A DNA stretch of 44,942 bases from JBAZOY01 sp041648505 (GTDB lineage Bacteria; Desulfobacterota; Syntrophia; Syntrophales; CG2-30-49-12), in contig JBAZOY010000013.1 in the NCBI GenBank assembly GCA_041648505.1, positions 1 to 44,942 on the forward strand, given 5' to 3'. Positions 31,848-40,061 of this stretch are shown here, in pieces. The first letter of the stretch is position 1. Every line of letters begins with the position of its first letter. A program made the position numbers and the translations under genes. The notes under the pieces are model-generated. The model was not told where the DNA came from, did not search any database, and saw only the letters and a program-made list of their open reading frames with translations.

Positions 31848-31936
31848 GACAGTTTTAGAAATTGTATTCATTGGCGCCCGAAGAATCTTTAATCACGCCT
31901 TTTAAATCTAATTTCCAGTATGTTGCAAATGTCTCT
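31848..31936 (-). repeat. dispersed intergenic repeat, copy D (internally deleted, about 89 bp)
   Basis: Both ends of the family are kept: GTTTTAGAAATTGTATTCATTGGCGC at the left as two blocks, and CACGCCTTTTAAATCTAATTTCC ... GTTGCAAATGTCTC at the right. The interior core is gone. This end-only form is what internal deletion of a terminal-inverted-repeat element gives. It lies between efp and epmA. Confidence 0.65.
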
Positions 31937-32019
31937 ATTCTTAGCCGGTGAACGAAAGCCTCTTCCCGACAGCTTCAGGAAATGGCAGACGGCGAACTAT
32001 TACAAGGATTAAACCAGTG

Positions 32020-32943
32020 ATGGACAATAGCTGGATATTGGCAAGGCGTCGGGATGCTTTATGGAGGCGTGCCGGAATGATTCAGGCGATCCGCAGGTTT
32101 TTCTCTGACCGATATTATCTGGAAGTTGAAACTCCTTGCAGAATTACGGCACCAGCGCCGGAATCTCATATTGATGCTGTAGTTTCCGGTAACTTGTTTT
32201 TGCATACATCACCTGAGTTATGTATGAAACAGCTACTTGCTGCAGGATATTCAAGAATATTTCAGATATGCAAATGCTTTCGTGAGGGAGAACGAGGCTC
32301 CTGCCATTTGCCGGAATTCACCATGCTGGAGTGGTATCATCAAGGTATAGACTACCGGATTTTAATGGAAGAATGTGAGGAACTGGTTATTTCTGTTGCC
32401 TATGATCTTGCTTGTGGCGAGGTCATTCAATGGCAGGATAAAGAGATTTCTTTACAAAGACCGTGGGAGATGCTATCGGTCAGAGAGGCTTTTGAGCGTT
32501 ATTCTTCTCTATCACTGGAGGAGTCCTTAGAAAAGGAAAAGTTTGATGAGACCGTCGCCTGCTGCATCGCACCCCATCTGGGGAATAGGAAACCGACGTT
32601 TCTCTATAATTATCCTGTTAATTCCTCTTCTTTGACAAGAACTAATAAAGAAGATCCTTCTGTGGATGAGCGGTTCGAATTGTATATAGGAGGAATGGAG
32701 TTAGCCAACGGATCTTCCGAACTTGCAGATGGGGATGAGCAGCGTATGCGGTTCGAAAGGGTTCGGCAATTTAGGCGGTCACAGGGTAAGATGATTTACC
32801 CGGTGCCGGAAATTTTTTTGCAGTCCTTAACGACTATGCCGGAGGCCGCCGGTATAGCCCTCGGTGTAGACAGATTGGCTATGATCTTTACGGATTTACT
32901 GACAATTGAAGACGTGGTAACGTTTACCCCGGAACATATTTAA
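32020..32943 (+). CDS. epmA: EF-P--(R)-beta-lysine ligase (GenX/PoxA type)
   Basis: EpmA is a truncated class II lysyl-tRNA synthetase-like enzyme that attaches (R)-beta-lysine to EF-P. It has the catalytic core only: FLEVETP-like motif 1 (YYLEVETPCRITAPAPESHI), motif 2 (IFQICKCFREGERG), IGGMELANGSSELADG, and motif 3 GIALGVDRLAMIF. It lacks the anticodon-binding domain. The open frame starts with GTG at 31948, but the ATG at 32020 (MDNSWILARRRDALWRRAG) matches the family start and gives 307 residues. tolQ follows after 13 nt, so the tol genes may be read through from here. Confidence 0.93.
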   Translation: MDNSWILARRRDALWRRAGMIQAIRRFFSDRYYLEVETPCRITAPAPESHIDAVVSGNLFLHTSPELCMKQLLAAGYSRIFQICKCFREGERGSCHLPEFTMLEWYHQGIDYRILMEECEELVISVAYDLACGEVIQWQDKEISLQRPWEMLSVREAFERYSSLSLEESLEKEKFDETVACCIAPHLGNRKPTFLYNYPVNSSSLTRTNKEDPSVDERFELYIGGMELANGSSELADGDEQRMRFERVRQFRRSQGKMIYPVPEIFLQSLTTMPEAAGIALGVDRLAMIFTDLLTIEDVVTFTPEHI

Positions 32944-32956
32944 AGGAGGGAAAAAA

Positions 32957-33706
32957 GTGGAAGGGATTTCCGCTAGTAGTGTTGTAGATTCTACAGCACA
33001 TTTTCATGGCAGTCTGCTTAGCATGATCCTCAACGCCGGAGGCATGGTTCATTTTGTACTATTGTTGCTCCTCTTCTTTTCTGTTGTATCATGGGCTATT
33101 ATCCTGATGAAATACAGGACCATCAGAAGAGTAAAAAGGGAAAACGGCAGTTTTTTAGATATCTATATGAAGAGCGGTAAACTATCAGAAATATTTCCCA
33201 AAGCGAAAAAATTAAGATACTCAACGGTTGCTGGGGTATTCCTGGCAGGATATGGGGAATTGGCTAAGTTAACACGGACAATCAAAAGCTCGGCATCGGC
33301 TGCACAAGCCGGTGAATCCGAACCTGTTGCCTTGCCGGTGGATGGTATTGATAACGTTGAGCGAGCAGTGAACAGGGCCTGTGGAGCCGAATTGACCAAA
33401 CTCGAAAGCGCTCTTGGCTTCCTGGCAACAACGGGAAGTGTAAGCCCTTTTATTGGTCTCTTCGGAACAGTCTGGGGAATCATGAATACCTTCAAGGGGA
33501 TAGGGACAAAGGGCTCGGCTACATTAGCTGTCGTGGCACCCGGTATCTCGGAGGCCCTTATAGCTACAGCTGCCGGCCTGGCTGCGGCTATACCTGCAGT
33601 TATCTTTTATAACTATTATCTAAACCGTATAAAGACGATAACCGTGGAGATGGACAACTTTGTTTCCGAATTGTTAAACATTATCAAACGGCACTATCTC
33701 GGGTAA
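32957..33706 (+). CDS. tolQ: Tol-Pal system proton channel protein TolQ
   Basis: TolQ forms with TolR the inner-membrane proton-driven motor of the Tol-Pal system. The 249-residue protein has one N-terminal hydrophobic segment (about 28-50) and two later ones, with the conserved GSVSPFIGLFGTVWGIMNTF and PGISEALIATAAGLAAAIPA. GTG start with AGGAGG six bases upstream. A Pro/Ala-poor insert near residues 110-130 is slightly longer than in E. coli TolQ. ExbB is excluded by the following tolR-tolA-tolB-pal order. Confidence 0.93.
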   Translation: MEGISASSVVDSTAHFHGSLLSMILNAGGMVHFVLLLLLFFSVVSWAIILMKYRTIRRVKRENGSFLDIYMKSGKLSEIFPKAKKLRYSTVAGVFLAGYGELAKLTRTIKSSASAAQAGESEPVALPVDGIDNVERAVNRACGAELTKLESALGFLATTGSVSPFIGLFGTVWGIMNTFKGIGTKGSATLAVVAPGISEALIATAAGLAAAIPAVIFYNYYLNRIKTITVEMDNFVSELLNIIKRHYLG

Positions 33707-33712
33707 TTTCTT

Positions 33713-34138
33713 ATGAGATACGAAAGAAAGAACAGTCGTTTTGAAAATAGGCCATTAGCCGATATCAATGTGACCCCTCTTGTTGACGTGGTTCTTGTCC
33801 TGCTGATTATTTTTATGGTTACAGCTCCTATGCTCCAGATGGGAATAGATGTAAATCTTCCCAAAGTAAAGTCAAAGAGTGTTGATGTGAGTGAGGAGAA
33901 AATTATCCTTACCATTAATAATAAGAGAGATATCTTTATCAATAAAAGTAAGATTCCTTTAATTGATCTTAATGCCAAACTGGAAAGTATCTTTGGCAAC
34001 AGGATAGAAAAAGAAGTATTCTTACGGGCCGACAAAGATGTTCCCTACGGATTCGTCGTTGAGGTAATATCCCGGGTAAAAAATGCAGGTGTTGATAAAT
34101 TAGGGATGATTGCTGAACCACCAGAGGAAGTAAAATGA
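33713..34138 (+). CDS. tolR: Tol-Pal system motor protein TolR
   Basis: This 141-residue ExbD/TolR protein has a short basic N-terminus, one transmembrane helix with the proton-carrying Asp (PLVDVVLVLLIIFMVTAPML), then a periplasmic domain. It begins 6 nt after tolQ and overlaps tolA by 4 nt (ATGA). Confidence 0.93.
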   Translation: MRYERKNSRFENRPLADINVTPLVDVVLVLLIIFMVTAPMLQMGIDVNLPKVKSKSVDVSEEKIILTINNKRDIFINKSKIPLIDLNAKLESIFGNRIEKEVFLRADKDVPYGFVVEVISRVKNAGVDKLGMIAEPPEEVK

Positions 34139-34890
34139 TATCTCAAAGGATAGAAAAGGAAAGGCATGAAAACAGGATAAGCCTGAATAACATGATTTTT
34201 TTCTCTCTTTTGCTTCATACTCTGGTGCTTTCTGCTATTCTCTTTTCATCAAAAATGCCTTCCCCGAGGTGGACGTTTGGTCCTGTTTATGATGTTGAAC
34301 TGGTAAGTATTTCTAATGATCAGTTGAAAGAGGGACATGTCTCGTCTACCTCAACAGAACTCATGGAAGCAAATATTAATAAGCGATCCATTATTCCCAA
34401 AAAGATTGTTGATAATGCAATTATCCCGTTGATGAGAAGTAGTGAAATCCAGAAAAAACAGAAAGGTGTAGAAAAGACCATAGAGAATATCAGGCAGAAA
34501 GTATTGTCCCTGTCGAAGACGCAGGGCAGGACAGCATCACCGCTAACAGATGAAGGTACAGTAGCTTCATCGGGAGGACGTGGTAATGCCGAGTTGGACG
34601 CGGAGATAAAAGCTTATTATACCTTAATCTGGAAAAGGATCAAAAGTCAATGGGTGCTCCCTCCGGATGTCCTGTCGGGGAAGGATGTAGAAACAGTTAT
34701 TCATTTACGAATCTTAAAGAATAGATCGGCAACCGATATTAATTTCGAGAAACGTTCAGGTAACCACTACTTTGATGAGTCTGCGATGAAGGCCATTGAA
34801 AAGGCGGTTCCTTTTCCTCCCTTGCCTGAAGGAATCAAAGATAACAGCATTGAGGTCGGTGTCAGGTTTCACTCAGCACAGATGTGGTAA
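34135..34890 (+). CDS. tolA: TolA/TonB-type energy-transducing protein
   Basis: This inner-membrane anchored protein spans the periplasm. It has a basic N-terminus, one transmembrane helix containing the Ser-x3-His signature of TolA (SLLLH, near residues 22-26), a short helical spacer with EIQKKQKGVEKTIENIRQKV, and a C-terminal TonB/TolA-like domain (WKRIKSQWVLPPD to the end). At 251 residues it is shorter than E. coli TolA and has no long Ala/Lys-rich domain. The place in tolQR-x-tolB makes TolA more likely than TonB. Confidence 0.85.
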   Translation: MISQRIEKERHENRISLNNMIFFSLLLHTLVLSAILFSSKMPSPRWTFGPVYDVELVSISNDQLKEGHVSSTSTELMEANINKRSIIPKKIVDNAIIPLMRSSEIQKKQKGVEKTIENIRQKVLSLSKTQGRTASPLTDEGTVASSGGRGNAELDAEIKAYYTLIWKRIKSQWVLPPDVLSGKDVETVIHLRILKNRSATDINFEKRSGNHYFDESAMKAIEKAVPFPPLPEGIKDNSIEVGVRFHSAQMW

Positions 34891-34911
34891 CAGGCTGTTA
34901 TTTATGAGATT

Positions 34912-35116
34912 GAGGCCTTTGCAAAGTATTAAAAATTAGATTCAGAAGGCGTAAATTAACGATTTTACAGGTATCATGCTGCCGTCGCAGCGCAGCACCG
35001 GCGAAAGCGATGTCTTAGCGCGTAAGAGTGAGTTGTGCCTTGCAGTGAAACGAGACGTGCATGGGCCCGCGAAAAAGATTCTTTAATGCCGATGAATACA
35101 ATTTTCAGGTCCTCAG
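34912..35116 (+). repeat. dispersed intergenic repeat, copy E (MITE-like)
   Basis: This full-length copy of about 205 bp is in the same orientation as copy A: GAGGCCTTTGCAAAGTATTA, then TTAGATTCAGAAGGCG, the core GCCGTCGCAGCGCAGCACCGG, TTGCAGTGAAACGAGACG, and the end GATGAATACAATTTTCAGGT followed by CCTC. It is inside the tol cluster, between tolA and tolB, and would be part of any tolA-tolB transcript. Confidence 0.8.
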
Positions 35117-35151
35117 TTTGAGAGTTATGAATCAGGAGCTATTGTAGGCAA

Positions 35152-36459
35152 ATGCGGGTTTGTAAATGTTTTGTATGTGTTGTTGTTATCTCACTTGTCC
35201 TGTGCGGATATCATGGTGCTTATGGCAAAGTGTATATAGATATTGATTCTCCCACCTTCAACAAGTTTCCCATTGCTATTACTGATTTTGAGAAATTGAA
35301 AGGAAGCGAAGAAAAGGAAAACCTTTCTAGCTGGCTTTCAGATGCGCTGACAAAAAGTCTGGAGCGGACAGGTCTGTTCGATGTCGTAGACAAGAAGGCT
35401 TTTCTTGATAATCAGGGGGGATCAGCAGTTGAAAATATTCGTTTTGCCGACTGGAAGGTCATTGGCACAGAATATCTGGTAAAGGGAAATTTTCTTTTCG
35501 ATGGGAAAGATCTTATTACAGAATTTCGTCTTTTCGATGTAATCAAAAGGGAATTTATACTGGGGAAGAAGTACTACGGGAGAATCGAAGACAGGCGGGA
35601 AATGGTGCTCAAGTTTGCCGGTGAAATCCTCCTCGCGCTTACAGGAAACGAAGGAGTATTTAACACAAAGATCGCATTTGTCTTGAAGGGAAATAAAACC
35701 TCGGATATCTATACTATTGCCTTTGATGGGTATGATTTTGCCAGGATTACCAATTACAACTCCATTACCCTCTCACCCCGCTGGTCACCGGATGGCAATG
35801 ATATTTCCTTTACATCTTACAAAGACAGTAATCCGGATCTATACCTTATGTCTCTTCGAGATAGAAAGGCAAAAAAGATAGCCGGCTTCAGAGGACTCAA
35901 TCTATCCGGTGCCTGGTCACCGGATGGCAAAAGGATGCTCCTTACCTTAAGTAAAGACGGTAATGAAGAGATATACGTTATGGATATTAAGAGCGGTCAG
36001 CTCAGTCGTCTGACCAATAATTTTGCTATAGACGTTTCTCCCACATGGTCGCCCGATGGACAGAAAATCACTTTTGTTTCAGATCGTTCCGGTTCTCCCC
36101 AGGTTTATTTAATGGATGCCGACGGTAGCAATGTAAGGAGGCTCACTTACCAGGGGGGATATAATACATCTCCCTCATGGTCCCCCAGAGGGGATAGAAT
36201 TGCCTACGAAAGTATGACGGACGGCTTCTTCCAGATATTTTCCATTGAAGAGGGAGGTAGTAACTCAATTCAGCTTACCTCCGGCACAGGAAACAAGGAG
36301 TCTCCTTCCTGGTCACCGGATGGCAGATACATAGTCTTCAGTTCAAAATTAGGTGGCAGGAGCAAAATCTACATCATGAATATCAACGGGTCGAATCTGA
36401 GGCTATTATATGAGAGTGTTGACAATGTTATCGGTCTTGCCTGGTCGCCCAAATTTTAA
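35152..36459 (+). CDS. tolB: Tol-Pal system protein TolB
   Basis: TolB is a periplasmic protein that links Pal to TolA. A signal peptide (MRVCKCFVCVVVISLVLCGY) precedes an N-terminal alpha/beta domain. A six-bladed beta-propeller follows with repeated SP-x-WSPDG motifs (SPRWSPDGNDISF, GAWSPDGKRMLLT, SPTWSPDGQKITF, SPSWSPRGDRIAY, SPSWSPDGRYIVF). It is 435 residues, the normal length. Confidence 0.96.
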   Translation: MRVCKCFVCVVVISLVLCGYHGAYGKVYIDIDSPTFNKFPIAITDFEKLKGSEEKENLSSWLSDALTKSLERTGLFDVVDKKAFLDNQGGSAVENIRFADWKVIGTEYLVKGNFLFDGKDLITEFRLFDVIKREFILGKKYYGRIEDRREMVLKFAGEILLALTGNEGVFNTKIAFVLKGNKTSDIYTIAFDGYDFARITNYNSITLSPRWSPDGNDISFTSYKDSNPDLYLMSLRDRKAKKIAGFRGLNLSGAWSPDGKRMLLTLSKDGNEEIYVMDIKSGQLSRLTNNFAIDVSPTWSPDGQKITFVSDRSGSPQVYLMDADGSNVRRLTYQGGYNTSPSWSPRGDRIAYESMTDGFFQIFSIEEGGSNSIQLTSGTGNKESPSWSPDGRYIVFSSKLGGRSKIYIMNINGSNLRLLYESVDNVIGLAWSPKF

Positions 36460-36477
36460 TGATGTTACCATTTCCAG

Positions 36478-36506
36478 TTGACATTGATATCTGTTCTGTT
36501 TATATT
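36478..36506 (+). promoter_or_regulatory. strong sigma70-like promoter of pal
   Basis: TTGACA (36478-36483), a 17-nt spacer and TATATT (36501-36506) are near-consensus. It lies just after tolB and about 95 nt before the pal ATG, which would let abundant Pal be made independently of tolQRAB. Confidence 0.7.
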
Positions 36507-36600
36507 GTAGGAAAAGGTAAATAATGCCTAACGGGTGTATGGTGGACTACATTAGACAATACTTTTACAAAAATTGAGAAGCTTGAAAGGAGGAAGGGAC

Positions 36601-37221
36601 ATGAGGGAAAGAAATTTGGCGGTATTAATTCTGGTGATGTGTCTTACAGTTGTGTTTGTAACCGGTTGCTGTTCGAGAAAGGCCGTGAAGTCTGCCGTAA
36701 TAACTGGAGAACAAATGGCGGCAGAGGATCAACAGGCTTCTTCAGGGGAACAAATGACAGGAGAACAAGCCCTAAAAGAACAAGCCCTAAAAGAACAGAC
36801 CCTAAAAGAACAGGCCCTAAAAGAACAGGCAGCGAAAGAGCAGGCAGCGAAAGAGCAGGCAGCGAAAGAACAGGCAGCAAAGGGGGGAATGGTACTGGCG
36901 GACATCTTGTTCGATTTTGATGAATTCAGTCTTAAACCTGAGGCAAGGGGAATCCTTGAACAACATGCGAAATGGCTGCTTGAGCATAAAAATGACAAAC
37001 TTACCATTGAGGGGCACAGTGATGAAAGAGGAACTACTGAGTATAATTTGGCCCTTGGTGAAAGGCGTGCCACTGCTGCCATGAAGTACCTTGTCGATCT
37101 CGGCATCGACGAAGCAAGGCTGAGAACAATCAGCTATGGTGAAGAGCTTCCTCTTGACCCGGGGCATGACGAAGCGGCCTGGGCAAAGAACAGAAGAGAC
37201 CATTTTGTCCCCAAAAAGTAG
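36601..37221 (+). CDS. pal: peptidoglycan-associated lipoprotein Pal
   Basis: This outer-membrane lipoprotein binds peptidoglycan and TolB. It has a lipoprotein signal peptide with lipobox VTGC (Cys near residue 23), a spacer made of eight five-residue repeats of the type EQAxK, then the OmpA-like domain with DILFDFDEFSLKPEARGIL and LTIEGHSDERGTTEYNLALG. The ATG at 36601 has AAGGAGG upstream; an earlier in-frame start would add nine residues and is less likely. The repeat spacer is unusual for Pal. Confidence 0.94.
   Translation: MRERNLAVLILVMCLTVVFVTGCCSRKAVKSAVITGEQMAAEDQQASSGEQMTGEQALKEQALKEQTLKEQALKEQAAKEQAAKEQAAKEQAAKGGMVLADILFDFDEFSLKPEARGILEQHAKWLLEHKNDKLTIEGHSDERGTTEYNLALGERRATAAMKYLVDLGIDEARLRTISYGEELPLDPGHDEAAWAKNRRDHFVPKK
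36763..36882 (+). repeat. eight tandem 15-bp repeats inside pal
   Basis: Eight in-frame 15-bp units (GAACAAGCCCTAAAA and variants) code for EQALK/EQTLK/EQAAK. The first four are of the ALK type and the last four of the AAK type, so units amplified in two blocks. Copy number can change without a frameshift, altering the length of the helical spacer between lipid anchor and peptidoglycan-binding domain. Confidence 0.9.
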
Positions 37222-37248
37222 TACCAAAACTTGAGAGAGGTATGGCGA

Positions 37249-38103
37249 TTGAAAAGCTGTTTATCTTTTTTTTGCGTGGTATGCCTTATTTTCTCCATAT
37301 CGGGATGTGCCACATCTCAGGATTTGAAGCAGGTACGTGGAGAACTTGATCAGAAAATTACTATCGTTGATCAAAAGCTTATGACGATAGATAAAAAGAC
37401 ATCAGCCTTGAAGCAGGAGGTCGAAGCGAGTACGGAGACGATAACGTCCTTGCGAAAGGGCCAGGCTAACGTTGGTGCAGATACCACCGAGATTAGAAAG
37501 AATATCCAGCAACTCAAGGGGGCTGTTGAGGAACTCCGGAAAGAAATCATGACTGTGGTTCAGCGGGCAAGCCTAACAAATAATGTTCGGGAAAAACTTG
37601 ATGATATATCTTTTAAGATTAATTTCATAGAGAGTTTTCTCGGGATCAGTAAAAAAGGTGACATCGGAGAGGTTGGAGAAAAGGGAGACATAAAAAGTGT
37701 TCCCTCAAAGGAGACTGCAAAAGGCAAGACGGACAGTGAATCGATTTATGCGGCATCCTATGAAATATTTAAAGAAGGAAAGTATGAGAAAGCAAGGGAA
37801 GAGTTTCGGAATTTTCTGAAACAATTTCCTGATACAGAATATTCTGATAATGCTCAATTCTGGATCGGTGAGTGTTACTACCTCGAAAAGAAGTACGAGA
37901 ATGCGATTCTCGAGTATGACAAGGTAGTTAAAAACTATCCCCAGGGAAACAAGGTGCCGTACGCATTACTGAAACAGGGATTTTGTTTTTTCGAACTGGG
38001 TGACAAATCAAGCGCAAAAATTATCTTGCAACAGGTTATAAAAGATTATCCCAATACCAACCAGGCAACAATAGCAAGAACAAAACTGATGGAAATTAAG
38101 TAA
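37249..38103 (+). CDS. cpoB: Tol-Pal system protein YbgF/CpoB
   Basis: CpoB coordinates Tol-Pal function with peptidoglycan synthesis in other bacteria. The predicted start is TTG at 37249 (AGAGAGGT eight bases upstream), giving MKSCLSFFCVVCLIFSISGC, a lipoprotein signal with lipobox SGC; a TTG at 37231 is the alternative. A coiled coil covers about residues 25-125 (QKITIVDQKLMTIDKK and onward). TPR repeats follow (YAASYEIFKEGKYEKAREEF, FWIGECYYLEKKYENAILEY). It is a lipoprotein here, whereas the E. coli protein is soluble. It is 27 nt after pal. Confidence 0.88.
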   Translation: MKSCLSFFCVVCLIFSISGCATSQDLKQVRGELDQKITIVDQKLMTIDKKTSALKQEVEASTETITSLRKGQANVGADTTEIRKNIQQLKGAVEELRKEIMTVVQRASLTNNVREKLDDISFKINFIESFLGISKKGDIGEVGEKGDIKSVPSKETAKGKTDSESIYAASYEIFKEGKYEKAREEFRNFLKQFPDTEYSDNAQFWIGECYYLEKKYENAILEYDKVVKNYPQGNKVPYALLKQGFCFFELGDKSSAKIILQQVIKDYPNTNQATIARTKLMEIK

Positions 38104-38149
38104 TACCGATGCATGGACCGGTTGGACGTGTAACCGGACGTGAAGTGCG

Positions 38150-38357
38150 TGGTCTTTGAAAATTGGATTCATCAGCGCTTGAAAATATTTTCCGGCGCCG
38201 CATATTCCTTCTTGCTGCAAAAGTATAACTCGTACTTGAAACTTTATATATTACCTTTGCTGATGTGGCGTTTGGCGTTGTGACGGTATGGTTGCTATAG
38301 ATAAAATATTTAATTCGAGTCTTATGAATCCAATTTTCACTATTTTGTGAAGATCTC
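38150..38357 (-). repeat. dispersed intergenic repeat, copy F (MITE-like)
   Basis: This full-length copy of about 208 bp is in the reverse orientation relative to copy A: GGTCTTTGAAAATTGGATTC, CAGCGCTTGAAAATATTTT, the CTTGCTGCAAAAGTATAACT core, and TGAATCCAATTTTCACTATT then TTGTGAAGATCTC. It lies between cpoB and the ctp gene. The rest of that 542-nt gap (38358-38645) is A/T-rich with no gene seen. Confidence 0.78.
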
Positions 38358-38645
38358 GATTATTTCTATCGAAATATATCTGACCCTCCATAGCAATTTT
38401 TCCGCTTTTATTGCTCACTTATTCTGTAATAACTTCTTTTTATAACCAAAGAAATACAGCAATTTCCCCCTCCATTTTACTGCTAAGAGTTCTTATTCCA
38501 ATTCTAAATCAAAGGCATGACGGTAAATATCTGTTGTCAAAGGTCTTAGCTCCACTATCTGAATATTAGAGCCCGATAAAAAGTTATGGAAATCTGAATA
38601 ATAAAAATGTTATTATACCGGATTCCTAAATCCGGGAGGTTTTCC

Positions 38646-39989
38646 ATGAAGAGATTTTTCTACAGGTTGCTACCGCTGTTATGCATTTTTACTTTGTTGG
38701 TCTTTCTTGGTCCCTTTGGTGACAGCCAGGTCTGTGCGGTAGACAGGGAGGCCTATGAGAGTTTAAAGGTGTTTAATGAGATTCTTGACATGGTGGAAAA
38801 GAGCTATGTAGAGAATGTTGAGCAAAAGACCCTTATTCAGGGGGCGATCAACGGGATGATGAAAACCCTGGATCCCCACAGCGCATTTATGACTGCCGAT
38901 ATGTACAAGGAACTCGAGTTGGAAACTAAGGGGAGTTTCGGCGGTATCGGGATTGAAATTACCATCTTAGGAGATGTCCTTACTGTCGTATCGCCCATCG
39001 AGGACACTCCGGCGTTTCAGGCTGGTGTTGAAGCAGGGGACAAGATTATCAAAATTGAAGGAGTATCTACCAAAGATATCACCATCATGGAAGCCGTTAA
39101 AAAACTTCGGGGACCGAAAAGGACGAAGGTTACGATTACCATTATGCGAGAGAATTTAGCCGGACCAAAAGACTTCGTAATCACCCGTGATGATATTAAG
39201 ATAAAGAGTGTCAAGTCCAGAATTGTTGATGATCATATCGCTTATCTCAGGATAGCTTCCTTTCAGGAAAAAACGGTAGATGAAGTTAAAAAAGCGCTCC
39301 AGGAAGTCAATAAGGAGGGTTCGCCTTTGAAAGGACTGATCCTGGATATGAGATATAATCCTGGTGGTCTATATAACCAGGCGGTAGAAGTTTCCGATGT
39401 CTTCCTGAAATCGGGTATTATCGTTTCCACGAAGGGAAGGGTAAAGGATGTAGAAAGCAAGTTTATGGCGAAAGACGACGGTGGTGAGCCAACATGTCCT
39501 ATCATTATTCTGGTTAATGAGGGAACCGCCAGTGCTGCGGAGATCGTGTCCGGGGCACTTCAGGACAACGGAAGGGCATTAATCCTCGGTACCCAGACTT
39601 TTGGGAAAGGTTCTGTACAGACCGTTATTCCTCTTAAAGGTGGTTCAGCCTTGAAATTAACCACGGCCAAGTACTATACACCCAAGGGGATTTCTATCCA
39701 GGCTAAAGGGATCACTCCTGACATTGTAGTTAAATATTTTAAAACACCTGAGGCGGGGGAAGCGTCGGGTAAGCCCGTGAGGGAAAGGGATCTTGCCGGT
39801 CATATCGAGTCACAAAAGGAGGAAGACGGCAAAAAGGAAAAAGTAGAGGCTATAAAAAAGGAAACTAACGATTTAAAAGATGATAATCAACTGAAAGCCG
39901 CCGTGGATATAATTAAAAGCTGGGAGATATTTAAGAAGACGAGTTCAGATATCAGGGATGTGAGAGATTTCTCCCGGAAGTTATCCTGA
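38646..39989 (+). CDS. S41 family C-terminal processing protease
   Basis: This periplasmic serine protease is of the CtpA/Prc type and removes or degrades C-terminal ends. A signal peptide (MKRFFYRLLPLLCIFTLLVF) is followed by a cap region (YVENVEQKTLIQGAINGMMK), a PDZ domain (about 85-170) and the protease core. The Ser/Lys dyad is in VNEGTASAAEIVSGAL and FGKGSVQTV. The charged C-terminal tail (EEDGKKEKVEAIKKE) is variable in the family. The ATG at 38646 has GGGAGG upstream; an earlier in-frame start is unlikely. Confidence 0.93.
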   Translation: MKRFFYRLLPLLCIFTLLVFLGPFGDSQVCAVDREAYESLKVFNEILDMVEKSYVENVEQKTLIQGAINGMMKTLDPHSAFMTADMYKELELETKGSFGGIGIEITILGDVLTVVSPIEDTPAFQAGVEAGDKIIKIEGVSTKDITIMEAVKKLRGPKRTKVTITIMRENLAGPKDFVITRDDIKIKSVKSRIVDDHIAYLRIASFQEKTVDEVKKALQEVNKEGSPLKGLILDMRYNPGGLYNQAVEVSDVFLKSGIIVSTKGRVKDVESKFMAKDDGGEPTCPIIILVNEGTASAAEIVSGALQDNGRALILGTQTFGKGSVQTVIPLKGGSALKLTTAKYYTPKGISIQAKGITPDIVVKYFKTPEAGEASGKPVRERDLAGHIESQKEEDGKKEKVEAIKKETNDLKDDNQLKAAVDIIKSWEIFKKTSSDIRDVRDFSRKLS

Positions 39990-40061
39990 GTAAATATGAA
40001 CAGGTCGAAACAATACATTAATTACGAAAATGACCAGTGAACGTTGCGGTGAAAGGAGGGT

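Noticed and set aside
36763..36882. CRISPR-like or minisatellite repeat outside genes
   Set aside because: The 15-bp units have no spacers and are in frame within pal.
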